This document shows, piece after piece, positions 1 through 10,273 of a stretch of 64,000 nucleotides of DNA. The DNA lies in contig OZ025827.1 of NCBI GenBank assembly GCA_964019425.1, positions 124,001-188,000 of the forward strand. Direction: 5' to 3'. Below the pieces are notes generated by a model. That model saw nothing but the letters and a program-made list of their open reading frames with translations, did no database searches and was not told the origin of the DNA. The DNA is from Flectonema sp. DT1601. Lineage: Eukaryota > Euglenozoa > Diplonemea > Diplonemida > Diplonemidae. The first letter of the stretch is position 1. Every line of letters begins with the position of its first letter. The position numbers and the translations under genes were made by a program.

Positions 1-3000
1 AGGAGACATACTCATAAAGGACTTGTTGGTAACATTTTGTGTAACCTGTGGGTGGGTAACAAATATTCTGAAAACTTATTCCCTGCTGCCCTTTTGTTCA
101 AGAGAGGAAACGATAAGAACGCAAAACGCATCTTTCTTTAAACAGTACGCTTGTCATCAAAAAAACTTTATGCGCTAGGTGTTTTTTTACAACAATGGGG
201 GAATGGATATCAAAAAAGAATAGAAAGAAAAAAAAAATTGCCAGTAACCGTTGAGTCACATGCAAACATGTCGAATCGAGAACCAGCTTGAATCACAAAA
301 TAAATCATCAAGCTCTCCAAAATAGTTTTAGCGAAATTAAAATTGAATTGGACTTTTCAATACAAAGAATAACTCAAACAAAGCCACGAAGGTTATAGAA
401 AGTCCAGGAAAAAATTAGAAAATTGTCAACCACCATTAAAAAAAAAAAAAAAATGCTACACATTAAACCACGTGGGTTTCCGACGTGTTTATTCATTCCA
501 ACTACCTCAAACTACAATTAATAGCTCCACATTAAGTGAAGTAACACACAATGAATAAAGGAAATAATAATTCTTCCAACAGCATAGAGAGCTGTTTCGA
601 ATCTATATTGTGCAAACTATCTCTCAACAGGTGGATATCCACGATGGAGATCAGACTGTGATGACATAAAAAGAGAATACTTGAAAACTCTTACAACGAA
701 CAAAGTTTCAGTACATAAACATTCGTTGTACTAAAAATAGCGAGGGTTCTTAGCAATCGGCGATCCAGTGTAGTGGATCGTTCCACTGGTAGATGTGACA
801 TTTTGCCCTGTTTTCAAGTAGACACTGTCTTCCACTGGTGTCGCAATTAGACACCTATGCGAGGAAGGTATCTGGTGTTCTGAATTCAGAACCCAGATAC
901 AGTCCACACACCAGAACAATAGGCAAAAAAAAAAAAAAAAATTGTTCATAAAAATGATTACTACTACTAAGGGGTCATACTTCAGGGAAACTCGGCGGCA
1001 TAAAAGCCAACTCCGCTTTCACCCCTGAAAGAAAAAAAATTGAAAATATCGTGTGCAAGACACACGAACGTGGATTGATTGAAAGCTTAAATACAAAGGT
1101 GGGAGAAAGGGAAAGAAACGGTTAGAAGCTTGTTCTTTTGATGTTACGATTCAACACAGAAAAGAACAAAGTAGCTGCGCAAACCTAAGTGTACGAGCCA
1201 ATGACGTGACGGCGTCCCAGTGACTTTCAGCCAGTTCTATATGCAAACTGCAAGGTTTTCGAATGCGACGAGCGCATGTGAGGAAATATCTTCTTAACCG
1301 AAACATTATTTCGGTTCAGTTTGCCAGAACTGTAATTGACGTGCTTAGGGAACTGATTGAACTTACATAACAACCCAAAAGTTCAGAAGAAAAAAATAAT
1401 AAATACCTCAGCTAGAAGGGAACGGTATGAAAAGTAAATAGAACAAATCACTCAGACTAGCAGGTGCAGAGACGCCTCCGATCGAAACGGCTGACATCAA
1501 AAATGTAAAGCTACACACTGCATGTCATAATCTCAACAAGTGAGATGATTTTGAGTATAAGTAGGAAATATGATTTTCAGTATTAAAGAGTTGTGTCAGA
1601 CCCCAATCACTAAATCCATTCTACGCAGAAGGACAAAACGAGATGAGAGACTCAAATTCCTCACAACAACGATCACTACTGCCATTAAGAAACTCCCTTA
1701 GCAATAAGAACAAGCAAGCTGAGAACCTACTGCTGAAGAAGATAAAGGACAAAGAATGTCGATAAAGGCACCGCGATGAAAAAGTTATGAGTGAAAGTGC
1801 TTCTGGAGGGCGAGAATCCGTCTGATTCACTAAAAAGAAAAATATACATCACTCTGCAAGCAAACAGCGGTTAGATCTGCTACAGCAATGCAAGTGAATT
1901 CACTTCCTAAAAAATAATGAAACGTTTTTTTGGGGGAAAAAATCTCCGAGAGGCCAGGAAACATAAACAAGAGTTTTATCATTCCATGTACTCTGTTGAT
2001 GTGGAACTCATACTGTCCCGTCAGTAAGATAAAAGAAGAGCATTCTCTTCTAATAAGGTTTCGTGAAGAAGCAACACATGCTAGACCACATTTTATTATT
2101 AGAGGCCATGAGTCGTTAGTGATTACAATGTAACATTTTACGGTAGCTTTAGTTGACCCAATAAATGCAATGTGTGTAAGGCTTTGTTTTTCTTGCCTCT
2201 CTACCTGCAAGAAGTATCTCAAATTATCTCCCCTAAATTGGGGTTACCAGTACACAGCTCTGCCTGATAGCTAACACAACGAGTCAAGAATCGTAAACTG
2301 TAATACAAAACACAAACACCGCGAGTAAAAATAAGGCTCTTTCGCTCCTGCATTTTTCAGCAGTGACATTTATTCATTGGCAAAATATTTTTCGCGCGTT
2401 CAACGTTACATTCATTCAAGTCTATTTTCATAACACGATGTGCCTCTGACAGTGTTGCTTCTCCACTCAACAATTATTGATAAATAAAACAACGTATAGA
2501 AAGTTAGACGTATCCAAGTTTCGGGCTCGTTCCACTTTTGTCTGCCGTGTGTGGGCTATTAATGTGTGGGCACTCGAGTGGCATGAACTTTGTATACATT
2601 TTTTAACTTTAATAAGATCAGAAATAAAATAAAAAATATTTATAAAAAGGAGCCTACACCCCTCCAGAAGAACCAACATTCTGGAACAGAGAATCCTTAA
2701 AATAAATTGCAAGTTCGAGGATTTGTTCTTCTTACACGTTCAGCGCAGGCCAAGAGTGGAAACAGCAGTCACAACCAGTTAAAGGACAGCGAGTTCCTTC
2801 CTCGGGAAGGAATTAAAAGCAATCCGCAGCCAGCGTATTATAGAAAGAGATATTCTTCCACTAAATTATATTGCTGACAGATAGAAAAAAACTCAAATTA
2901 ACCCACCCATTCACTGAGGAAGCCTGATGGTGAAAACCGAACAACAATCAGAGAGTCAACAACAAAAAAAAAAAAAAAAAATTTAATTATATTATAGTTC

Positions 3001-4351
3001 AGCAGTTTGTTGCCTGTAGTATCCAGCAAGTGTACTTGCAGATTTAGCAAACAAAAAAAAAAAAAAAAAAACGAAGAAAAACAAGACAAAAAAAGCAGAT
3101 AAGACAAATAAGCAAGAAATCACCAACTTAGTTGTCTTACTGGATCCCAGAAACCGATAACCGTAGTTAGTGATAGTCATTAAATTTAAAAATAGCTGCG
3201 AACCAAAAGTAACGCAGCTAAAAAACTACTTCATCTCACAAAACCGAAATAGATGCCCATCCCCAGACGGTATTATCGACTAGGATAAGACGAGAGACCG
3301 CTTGCATACCAAGGTATCGTTGACTCATGTCAAGTAGATACCTAGACTGAAAAAAAACTCTCCATTTTTTTTTTTTCTATCAGTAAGTGAACCAGACAGC
3401 GAGAGAGCAACAAAACCATTCAGATAAACATGCAGATAGTATTACTGGCGCACAGGGGAAATAGATAACATCACATAATAAGTAATAACTCCTAATCTGA
3501 ATAGTTTCTTCTCGATTTTTGTCAGGTGCAAAAAAAAAAAAAAAAAAAAAAACGGCAGTAAAACTGCACTATTAATAAAACAATAGAAAAGGAGTGAAGC
3601 AAACTTTGACAAAAAATGTAAAAACAGTAACAAACTTTTTGGTATTAATACAAAAAGTTAATATCAAGTAGCTGACTGAAAAAAAACATATTTTGTAGTT
3701 GTTGGGGAAATGCTCAGAATCTCTCGGGATTTTGAGCATTGAAAAAAGAAAAAAAAAAAATCGGTGGTGTCCAACAAGTCAGAGGGGTGGTAGAATTTAG
3801 CAACAGAACGAATTTAACGATATTTTTTTACAGTACTAGTAACAACAAGGGAAACAACAACAACAACAACAACATTGTCAGCGATCAAAGACAAGCTGAT
3901 GGAAACAATGAGAGAGGGGAAAAAGAAAACTACGTGAATTCACACGCAATTCAACCAAAAACTTTTTAAAAGGGTATTTTTTTTTTTAGCTTTTTTTTGG
4001 GAAAGAGCAAAAAAAAAAAAAAAAAAAATTAAAAAATCGGAAAACAAAACAGGACGTAAATATCCATATCATAGACACTGCAATAACATAACAAAAAGTG
4101 ATAGCATAGACAGAAGTCTTCTTCAAAGTAAGCGTACAATATTTTAATTGAAAAGAAAAAAGAACAAAGAAAAAACATCAGCAAAGTTTCCGTCACAGTA
4201 AATATTATAACTAGGTCAGATGAAAGAATAATTAGATTCATCGTGGTGGTGGTGCATGTCAGACCTGTCAGACCCTTCAGTAGGGATGATCTCACATATA
4301 ATTTGAATAACGGAAGGAAATCATTTCGAACGCTTCGGGGGGATCGTATTA
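1..4351. other. Gene-free AT-rich stretch
   Basis: No coding region is credible here. The open frames are short and mostly translate homopolymer runs (poly-Phe, poly-Lys). The stretch holds long A runs near 2963, 3053, 3531 and 4010, an (AAC)n microsatellite near 3852-3873, and one SINE-like repeat copy, listed separately. It lies downstream of the RING gene, so its upper end must include that gene's 3' UTR. No tRNA-like or rRNA-like sequence was recognised. Confidence 0.6.
3411..3552 (+). repeat. SINE-like repeat, copy 1
   Basis: One of four related copies in the window (others near 33271, 38727 and 45033). The shared core runs from AACCATTCAGATAAAC through GGCGCACAGGGGAAATAG and AATCTGAATAGTTTCTTCT to GGTGCA, followed by a long poly-A tail. 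The 3' end before the tail is an imperfect inverted repeat (TCGATTTTTGTCAGG). A poly-A tail and a 3' stem-loop are features of retroposed short elements, but no RNA polymerase III boxes were identified, so the class is tentative. Confidence 0.55.
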
Positions 4352-4780
4352 TTAAAAGCCATCTGCTGTGTTGAGATCTACAACAGCTCGGCAATTTGGA
4401 CAACTCGGTGCTATCACTTTCTTGAGTTTTGTTTGAATCCATTCGACTAAACATTTCTTACAAAACCCATGTCCACAACTTGTAATAACACCTCGTTGAT
4501 CTTCTAAACAAATAGAACAACTTACTGTCGCTGATTGAAGTGACTCTACTAATCTACGAGACACGTGACCTGACTGTGATTGACTGTGAGCAATTGCGAA
4601 CTGATCTCTGCCTCTGAATGCTGCACATCGTCGCATTCCAATTGGCGAGCCAACTGGTCTGGTCTGCGCTGTAGTTGGACTTTCTACTTCCGTTGTCTCC
4701 GACTCACTTTCACTTGAAAAGCTTCCTTCGCTGGCTTCCTCAACCAACTGAAAAGTAGGACTCGCAATCAGTGAGTTCAT
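4352..4780 (-). CDS. RING-HC finger protein (putative E3 ubiquitin ligase)
   Basis: A 142-residue protein. The N-terminal half is Ser/Glu-rich and probably disordered (residues 14-45). The C-terminal half carries a RING finger: CSICL, then CGHGFC followed by KKC, then CPNC, the C3HC4 spacing expected of E3 ligases that recruit an E2. No membrane segment or second domain is visible, so the substrate cannot be guessed. The start follows a pyrimidine-rich tract ending in CAG (complement of 4799-4801), leaving an 18-nt leader, which fits a trans-spliced 5' end. It is the last gene of the one-strand array before a 4.3 kb empty stretch. The RING call is firm; ligase activity is inferred from the family. 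Confidence 0.85.
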   Translation of the reverse strand: MNSLIASPTFQLVEEASEGSFSSESESETTEVESPTTAQTRPVGSPIGMRRCAAFRGRDQFAIAHSQSQSGHVSRRLVESLQSATVSCSICLEDQRGVITSCGHGFCKKCLVEWIQTKLKKVIAPSCPNCRAVVDLNTADGF

Positions 4781-5346
4781 TTATTTTTTTTTGTAATGCT
4801 GATGAAGAAATAAAAAAAAAACGTATCTTAGAATATCATTATGACAACACTCACAGAATCATTTCATCGATTCGTTGGAAAAAAAAAAAATAAATAAATA
4901 AAAAAGAAAACTTACCGATGATTTTCGAATTAATAAAAAAATAAACCCAAATCAGATCTAAGCAATAAGGCAAAGGGGTAAAGAAAGCCCCAAATTTCTT
5001 CTTGGAAAAAGTATCCTTGAAAACAAGTAAAAACATATTTAGAAAAATATGCCAAATTGGATTTCAAAAGAAATAAAAGAAATAGTTCAGTCGTGTAACT
5101 CTTTTCTTTTCAGAGAACTTGATAAAGAACTCATTAAAACAATGGCAACCAGAGAACAGCCAAGCAAACTACGGCTTACCATAATTGATACATATAAAGA
5201 TAAAGGAGCGATACTATTTATTGCTCTCTGAAGCAACCAACAGTATAAAAAAAAAAAAAACGAAAAAGCAGAGCAACTCAGCAGCGAAGACTGTGTAAAA
5301 TACAAACCATCACCATCACGAGTAATTCACCTCCTCGTGAGTAGTT
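4781..5346. other. Intergenic spacer
   Basis: A 566-bp A/T-rich spacer between the TPR gene and the RING gene. Several A runs and short open frames are present but none resembles a protein. The part next to the RING gene holds its predicted splice acceptor. Confidence 0.5.
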
Positions 5347-6402
5347 TCATAAATGATTCTTCACTATACTGTTGTTGGTGTTGTGAATTTTCAACGCAGG
5401 CAGTTTGACACCCTTCTTTATGTTATTTGTGAATGTGGGAGAGCTGTAAATTCTCATTACTTTAGAGTCTTGTTTATAAGTAGACGAAACAGGTTTGAGA
5501 ATTGGTCTTCGAGGAAGTGATTTAATAGGAGGAAGAGACATCGGTATGACTTCACGAAGATGAATAACCTGATTAGTTGCTGGAAGACGAGAAGCTATCT
5601 TCTTAGCGTTCTCAAAAGAGATCGAACTCGTAGCTGCTGACATTTGTTCTTTTAAACCACCTTCTAAGGCAACTTGTGCTGCTCCTAAATTATACCAAGC
5701 AGTTGCTAATAAATATCCCTGCCAATCACCTCCTTCCAGTTGATTACTTCTTTCATTCTTTTGCTTATCTTTTTCATGTTGTTGGCTGTCACGAATCTGC
5801 ATCTTTCTAATCTGCTTCACGGCGTTCTTACAGACAGAAACAGATTCATTGTGACGACCCATTTTAGATAACAAAGAACCCAACGAGATCATTGTTTCTG
5901 GTGAAACAGTTCCCTGGTTTAAACGAGTTTCTATTTCAGTTGCTTTTATGAGAGACTTGGAAGCGTTTTGTATGTCATTAACCCGATCAAAGTGACAGGC
6001 GATATTTGTTAAGGTTGCGACTCGCAAGTTAAGCCTCTCCCGTGAGTGACTAAAGTGTTGTTCGAAACGCGGAGAAGTCGTTCCTTCTAATGCTAATTGA
6101 AATAATCTTTTTGCCATCGATGGGTTGGTTGAAGTTAGTCGAACACCAGCAGCGTTTAGTTTTTGTATTAATTCAGGAACTGCTCTGTTCTCTCGAGTCA
6201 CATAATCATCTCCATCCTCATCAGGGATATCCTGCAGCTGTACCCACAAGTTTGTTACTTCTTCTAAGATGCCCTCACCCTTCGCTACTTTCTCTATTTC
6301 TGATATTAATAATTGAATAGTTCTTCTTCTTTCAGGATTTAACTGGACTCTCTTCTTAGCAGTTAGTTTGCGAGGAGATGTTTCGAGGTGCCTCCATTTC
6401 AT
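5347..6402 (-). CDS. TPR-like helical repeat protein
   Basis: A 351-residue soluble protein of unknown role. Residues 75-255 read as paired amphipathic helices of the TPR type. Visible repeat signatures include AKRLFQLALEG, NASKSLIKATEIE, MISLGSLLSKMGRHNESVSVCKNAVKQI and ATAWYNLGAAQVALEG; such folds act as protein-binding scaffolds. The N-terminal 30 residues are basic (MKWRHLETSPRKLTAKKR) and the C-terminal 80 residues are Pro/Lys-rich and probably disordered. No catalytic motif or transmembrane segment is visible. The start lies 8 nt after a TTTAG acceptor preceded by CCTCTG and long T runs on the coding strand. The gene is intronless. The TPR assignment is by pattern only. Confidence 0.7.
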   Translation of the reverse strand: MKWRHLETSPRKLTAKKRVQLNPERRRTIQLLISEIEKVAKGEGILEEVTNLWVQLQDIPDEDGDDYVTRENRAVPELIQKLNAAGVRLTSTNPSMAKRLFQLALEGTTSPRFEQHFSHSRERLNLRVATLTNIACHFDRVNDIQNASKSLIKATEIETRLNQGTVSPETMISLGSLLSKMGRHNESVSVCKNAVKQIRKMQIRDSQQHEKDKQKNERSNQLEGGDWQGYLLATAWYNLGAAQVALEGGLKEQMSAATSSISFENAKKIASRLPATNQVIHLREVIPMSLPPIKSLPRRPILKPVSSTYKQDSKVMRIYSSPTFTNNIKKGVKLPALKIHNTNNSIVKNHL

Positions 6403-6702
6403 TAGAAAACCTAAACAGAGGAAGTGATGCTTTGTTCTAAATGGACATCAGGAAGAAAAAAAACAACTCAAAAAAAAAAAACACTTTCGACTTAGTCACA
6501 GCAGAGCTGAGTAAAGTAACTCCACCATTATCGAAATTGAAGGACAACAGGGTGACTTACCGCCAAGTCAACAGTAAGAATACTAAAAAAAGATGACAGT
6601 TTCAACATCTCGAGAATAAGAGAAAGATTAAGAAGTTGTTGATTCCATCGACGTGGTGGGTGGAGTTAGGGAAGAACTAATTTCGAATCAGTAACATCAT
6701 AA
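6403..6702. other. Intergenic spacer
   Basis: A 300-bp spacer between the UDG-ART gene and the TPR gene. A runs near 6455-6481 become T-rich tracts on the coding strand, upstream of the TPR acceptor. Nothing else is recognised. Confidence 0.5.
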
Positions 6703-8379
6703 CTAGCTCACTAATGGATCTGCAGCCAACTCCTGTAAATGCACTTCCGTAATTTGATTTTTTTTAACCACATTTTTTACCTTAAACTGAGTACCTGGTC
6801 TTAAGATATATTCATCCTCAGCTGAATACACAGATAAGATCTTTACACTGACTGGAGCAGTAGATGGAGTGATACAGAACAGAGTCCTGGGACCAGTCTT
6901 GCCCATAAATTGTTCGGCAACTTTTCGAGATGACGTACAGCTTGATATCCCCCACCAAACTGTTACCTCATTTGTGGCTACTGATTTCGAAAAGTCTAAC
7001 GACACACCTCTGTACAGTAGTTCCACATCGTTATCTCTCTCTAACTTAGCCAGGGCTGAAAATAATATTTTTAAGAATCCAGTGTAAGGTTTGATCATCG
7101 TTCTGTCAGAATCTCTCAAAGCGTCGTTTACTTTTTTAAACAAAATTGGCGACGTGTAAAGGTAAACAGCTGCTGCTTCATCAATGGTCATTCCGAAAGG
7201 TATTTTTGTTTGTTTTTTATTCCTTGTAGTAATCTGTATGACATGTTGAACAGCATCCTCAGCTTTTTGTAAAACCCAACTAATGGATTCACAGGCATCA
7301 ACTAAAGACATTGGGACTGAGTTTATGATCCCTGTGATTGGTGTTAATCCTTTGTCTTGTTGAACATCAAGTCCGTCTCTCAACCTGTCTAAATACATTT
7401 TATGTAATTCCTTAGTTGTTGTGATGAAATCACCGATGCGATCAAGTTTTTTTGACTTGGTGTTTTCAAGCCAGGCAGTGTTTGGAAGCCATTCAATGTG
7501 TGATTTCTTCCCCAAAGCGTTGTTTATTTTTTCAAAAGGAGATTCTTCAGAACAGAAAATATCACCCTGGGCAGCAGGATTTGGATTCTCAATGTGAGCG
7601 ATGGTTACTTTTGATTGTTTGAAAATTGGTTCCAACTTCTTACGAACTTTTAAAGATTCATTTCCCCACCACGCAAAGACGACTCGATCATTTTCCGATG
7701 AAGACAAAATATATTTTATGATTTCAGATATTATTGGGTTCCAAAACTTAGAATGATCAGCTCTACCTGGGCCTCCAGTAGTAAGAGTCGCATTTAATAA
7801 AAGTACTCCTTGGTATAAAAGCGATTGAAACCATTGGGCTGGTTGAAGAATCTCATTCTTTTGTAAAATCTTTCTTATCGAAGCGACATTGTCAGTTTTT
7901 GATAAACCATATTTATACATACAGGCTGACTTTAGCATGCATCTTAGTGATGTGACTACACCAAATCTTTTGTCATCCCAACTTTCGAATGTGTTGTCAA
8001 ACATCGCAATTCCCGTAGCAGACTCAACTCTTGGGTATGGGTTCTGTCCGAATATAATAACTTTCCATTTACTAGCTGGGTTTGATTTGATGGCCTGAAA
8101 TGTCATCTGTCTGATTGGAACGATACTTCTGTCTCGGTGTTGTCCAATAATATCCTTCCAGTTTGACTGCTCCTCGATGACTGGTCTCAAGATTGGTTCC
8201 CAACTTAATCCGTGACCACCCACAAACAATTCTGAAATCTCATCTAATTTTCTTCTCTTTTGATGATCAACTAAATCATCACTCGGTTGTGATGCTACGA
8301 GAGTGCTACAGTTTGAACTGCTGCTGCATTCTGTTTCACTATCGGAATCACTCTCAACAGGTTTTTTCTTGAGTGGCAT
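6703..8379 (-). CDS. Uracil-DNA glycosylase fold fused to ADP-ribosyltransferase domain
   Basis: A 558-residue fusion. Residues 1-45 are acidic/Ser-rich followed by a basic KRRK patch, a possible nuclear signal. Residues 58-300 match family-1 uracil-DNA glycosylase: GQNPYP at 111-116 (family GQDPYH), LLLNATLT at 193-200, VFAWWGNES near 234, NPNP at 265-268 (family HPSP), and a final FEKINNAL like UNG FxKxN..L. Both residues central to UNG catalysis are changed: the water-activating Asp is Asn113 and the transition-state His aligns with Asn265; the uracil-binding Asn (Asn196) is kept. Residues 360-548 form an R-S-E class ADP-ribosyltransferase: R457 in LYRG, SSCTSS at 479-484, and ExE at 521-523 in EDEYILRPGTQF. 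The start follows CTCTTTAACAG with a 12-nt leader. Intronless. The domains are clear; activity and substrate are not. Confidence 0.85.
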   Translation of the reverse strand: MPLKKKPVESDSDSETECSSSSNCSTLVASQPSDDLVDHQKRRKLDEISELFVGGHGLSWEPILRPVIEEQSNWKDIIGQHRDRSIVPIRQMTFQAIKSNPASKWKVIIFGQNPYPRVESATGIAMFDNTFESWDDKRFGVVTSLRCMLKSACMYKYGLSKTDNVASIRKILQKNEILQPAQWFQSLLYQGVLLLNATLTTGGPGRADHSKFWNPIISEIIKYILSSSENDRVVFAWWGNESLKVRKKLEPIFKQSKVTIAHIENPNPAAQGDIFCSEESPFEKINNALGKKSHIEWLPNTAWLENTKSKKLDRIGDFITTTKELHKMYLDRLRDGLDVQQDKGLTPITGIINSVPMSLVDACESISWVLQKAEDAVQHVIQITTRNKKQTKIPFGMTIDEAAAVYLYTSPILFKKVNDALRDSDRTMIKPYTGFLKILFSALAKLERDNDVELLYRGVSLDFSKSVATNEVTVWWGISSCTSSRKVAEQFMGKTGPRTLFCITPSTAPVSVKILSVYSAEDEYILRPGTQFKVKNVVKKNQITEVHLQELAADPLVS

Positions 8380-8788
8380 TTTTATAGGAATCTGTTAAAG
8401 AGAATTCATACAAATTACTTAACGAGACCAGTCTTACTTATTGTTAGTTGTGCTTTTACAAAAGTAAAAGTTAAGATTTGCTAACACACAAACATAATTA
8501 TTTATTTAGTTTGCTGTTGTTATCGTGAAGTCTCTCCAACCAAACAAGTTGACTCTCCTCACAAGTTGCCGTAAACTATATGTCATTATCACAGATCGGT
8601 GTCAATTCTTCATCCTCTCATTTAGTGTGAGAAAATTGCATTTTTTTTTTTTTTTTTTTCAAACGTCTCAAACAATTTGTTCTGCGTCTTAAGTTAGGAA
8701 GGGAGATGGCGGAGGTTAGAAAGTACTCACCAAAAAATAAGACAAAACAGCGATACGAACTAATCAAGGGTTTGCAATATTTCTAATT
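8380..8788. other. Intergenic spacer
   Basis: A 409-bp spacer holding the trans-splice-like acceptor of the UDG-ART gene (complement of 8392-8394) and a T19 run at 8641. No gene is seen. Confidence 0.5.
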
Positions 8789-9781
8789 TTAATAAGTTTC
8801 CGAATGGCTATTTATCGATCGCTCAATTTCAGAACGGATGTCTTCACTGAGTCCTTCAACAGTAACAACACTCAGAACCCATCGCAAGTAACGAGAAGAC
8901 CATTTACGTTCTGACTGCTTCTCAAGTTGCATCATCTCATCATCGGCTTGGAGAGGTTTGGAATTCTTGAATTGCGTAAATCCATCCTTCAGCATACCGA
9001 CAACAGCTGACTGTTTGAAGTTACCAAACTGCATTGTCACCCAGCGAAGGTGCGCCCAGGTTGCTTCAAGACCAGGACGGCGAGACATCAATTTTTGCAA
9101 AGAAGTCACTTCGTCAGATAGGAATGAGACAACTTCGTTGTCGTTATAATCTTTATTTTTAATACAACTCTCAAACAGAGATTGAACGAATGATAACGAG
9201 CTGTGATCACTTGGTCGACTTGAGATCCATTCTCTCATTCGATTAAAAATGTTGTTCTTCTGATCTAAGTTAGCGAACTCAGTAAAAATATACAACAAGT
9301 GAGCCCAACTATAATAGTTTCTTGGGTATCGATCACAGCACAGGAGACAGAAGTCAACTTCACTCTCAAATTCATCAATCGACAGGTCACTACCTCTAGT
9401 TCTGGATAACCAACATCTGTACTTCCATCCTTCGTGTGATTTCGGAGTCTTTCGCAGTGCTAAGTTTGAAAAACTCATCTCTTTTTTATAATTATTATTA
9501 CTACTTATTCCTTCACACTCAATTCGTTTTGCCCTTCGATTCCATGCAGGAGCGTACTCGGCGTTAAGTATGAGCATGACGTCATCCGATTCTGCTGAAG
9601 GGTTTCTCAATGCGTGGATTGCAACTTTTTTTAGAGTTTTTCGACCAATTCCAACAATTATTGTGTCTCCATCCACGACACGAATAATACCTTCTTGACC
9701 AGGACCAGCATCTGCGATTTCAATTACATCGGAATCGTGTATCGCTTCTATCAGATTATCATATTCTGAAACATCACTCAT
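8789..9781 (-). CDS. PTAR1-like protein prenyltransferase alpha-subunit repeat protein
   Basis: A 330-residue protein with prenyltransferase alpha-subunit repeats: NAEYAPAWNRRAKRI (about residue 88), TPKSHEGWKYRCWL, RYPRNYYSWAHLLYIF, RPSDHSSLSFVQ and RPGLEATWAHLRWV. The P-x-xx-W-x-xR pattern is diagnostic. Length and repeat quality fit PTAR1 better than the FNTA or RABGGTA subunits. In animals PTAR1 is the alpha subunit of geranylgeranyltransferase III with RABGGTB, which modifies the SNARE Ykt6; that role is inferred here. The N-terminal 70 residues are variable and acidic. The acceptor before the start is TTCTCAAG followed by a 10-nt leader. No intron. The partner beta subunit is not in the window. 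Confidence 0.75.
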   Translation of the reverse strand: MSDVSEYDNLIEAIHDSDVIEIADAGPGQEGIIRVVDGDTIIVGIGRKTLKKVAIHALRNPSAESDDVMLILNAEYAPAWNRRAKRIECEGISSNNNYKKEMSFSNLALRKTPKSHEGWKYRCWLSRTRGSDLSIDEFESEVDFCLLCCDRYPRNYYSWAHLLYIFTEFANLDQKNNIFNRMREWISSRPSDHSSLSFVQSLFESCIKNKDYNDNEVVSFLSDEVTSLQKLMSRRPGLEATWAHLRWVTMQFGNFKQSAVVGMLKDGFTQFKNSKPLQADDEMMQLEKQSERKWSSRYLRWVLSVVTVEGLSEDIRSEIERSINSHSETY

Positions 9782-10273
9782 TTGGTTATTACTTGAGAAG
9801 AGATAACATAACAGTATTCAGTACTTACTAAGGTTTTGGTTGTCTTCTTTAGAGTATTCTGATGTACCTGTATAAAGGAAGGAAGTATTATGCTGTAGTG
9901 ATGTGAACATTTCTTTCAAGTTTGTGTGTTAAAAAGATAGAATAACACATTTTGTTTGAATCGAAGAATCAAATAAACAACGCAACGTGAGAGACCTGCT
10001 AGAGGTGATCGCATGCACGTTGCGTTTAAATTCCTCATTCACTAACCGAGCTATCAGCATCCTCGCTTTTAACAAAAATGCCAATTTTACAAAACAAAAA
10101 AAGGGTGGAAGCAAGGCAGTCGGAAGATCCAACTTTTCTTTTGCAGTCTTCTTTAACTGAAGGCTGTAACTATAAAGTTAAGGTTAGGGAAGATACCCAC
10201 TAGTAGGTACTAAAGCAAGAATAGATAAGCTAATTAATTATAATACAAAAACTACTTTAAACAAAAGTAGAGA
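9782..10273. other. Intergenic spacer
   Basis: A 492-bp spacer between the CCCH gene and the PTAR1-like gene. A short minus-strand frame at 9929-10132 has no recognisable content and no good acceptor, so I do not call it. Confidence 0.45.

Noticed and set aside
731-949. A short minus-strand frame starting with a poly-Phe stretch
   Set aside because: Its start is encoded by a homopolymer and there is no acceptor or recognisable domain.
3852-3873. (AAC)n run considered as a CRISPR-like or regulatory array
   Set aside because: A simple trinucleotide microsatellite; no repeat-spacer structure anywhere in the window.
4029-4454. A 141-residue minus-strand frame overlapping the RING gene
   Set aside because: It overlaps the RING-coding 3' part in another frame and ends in low-complexity Phe/Leu sequence with no domain.
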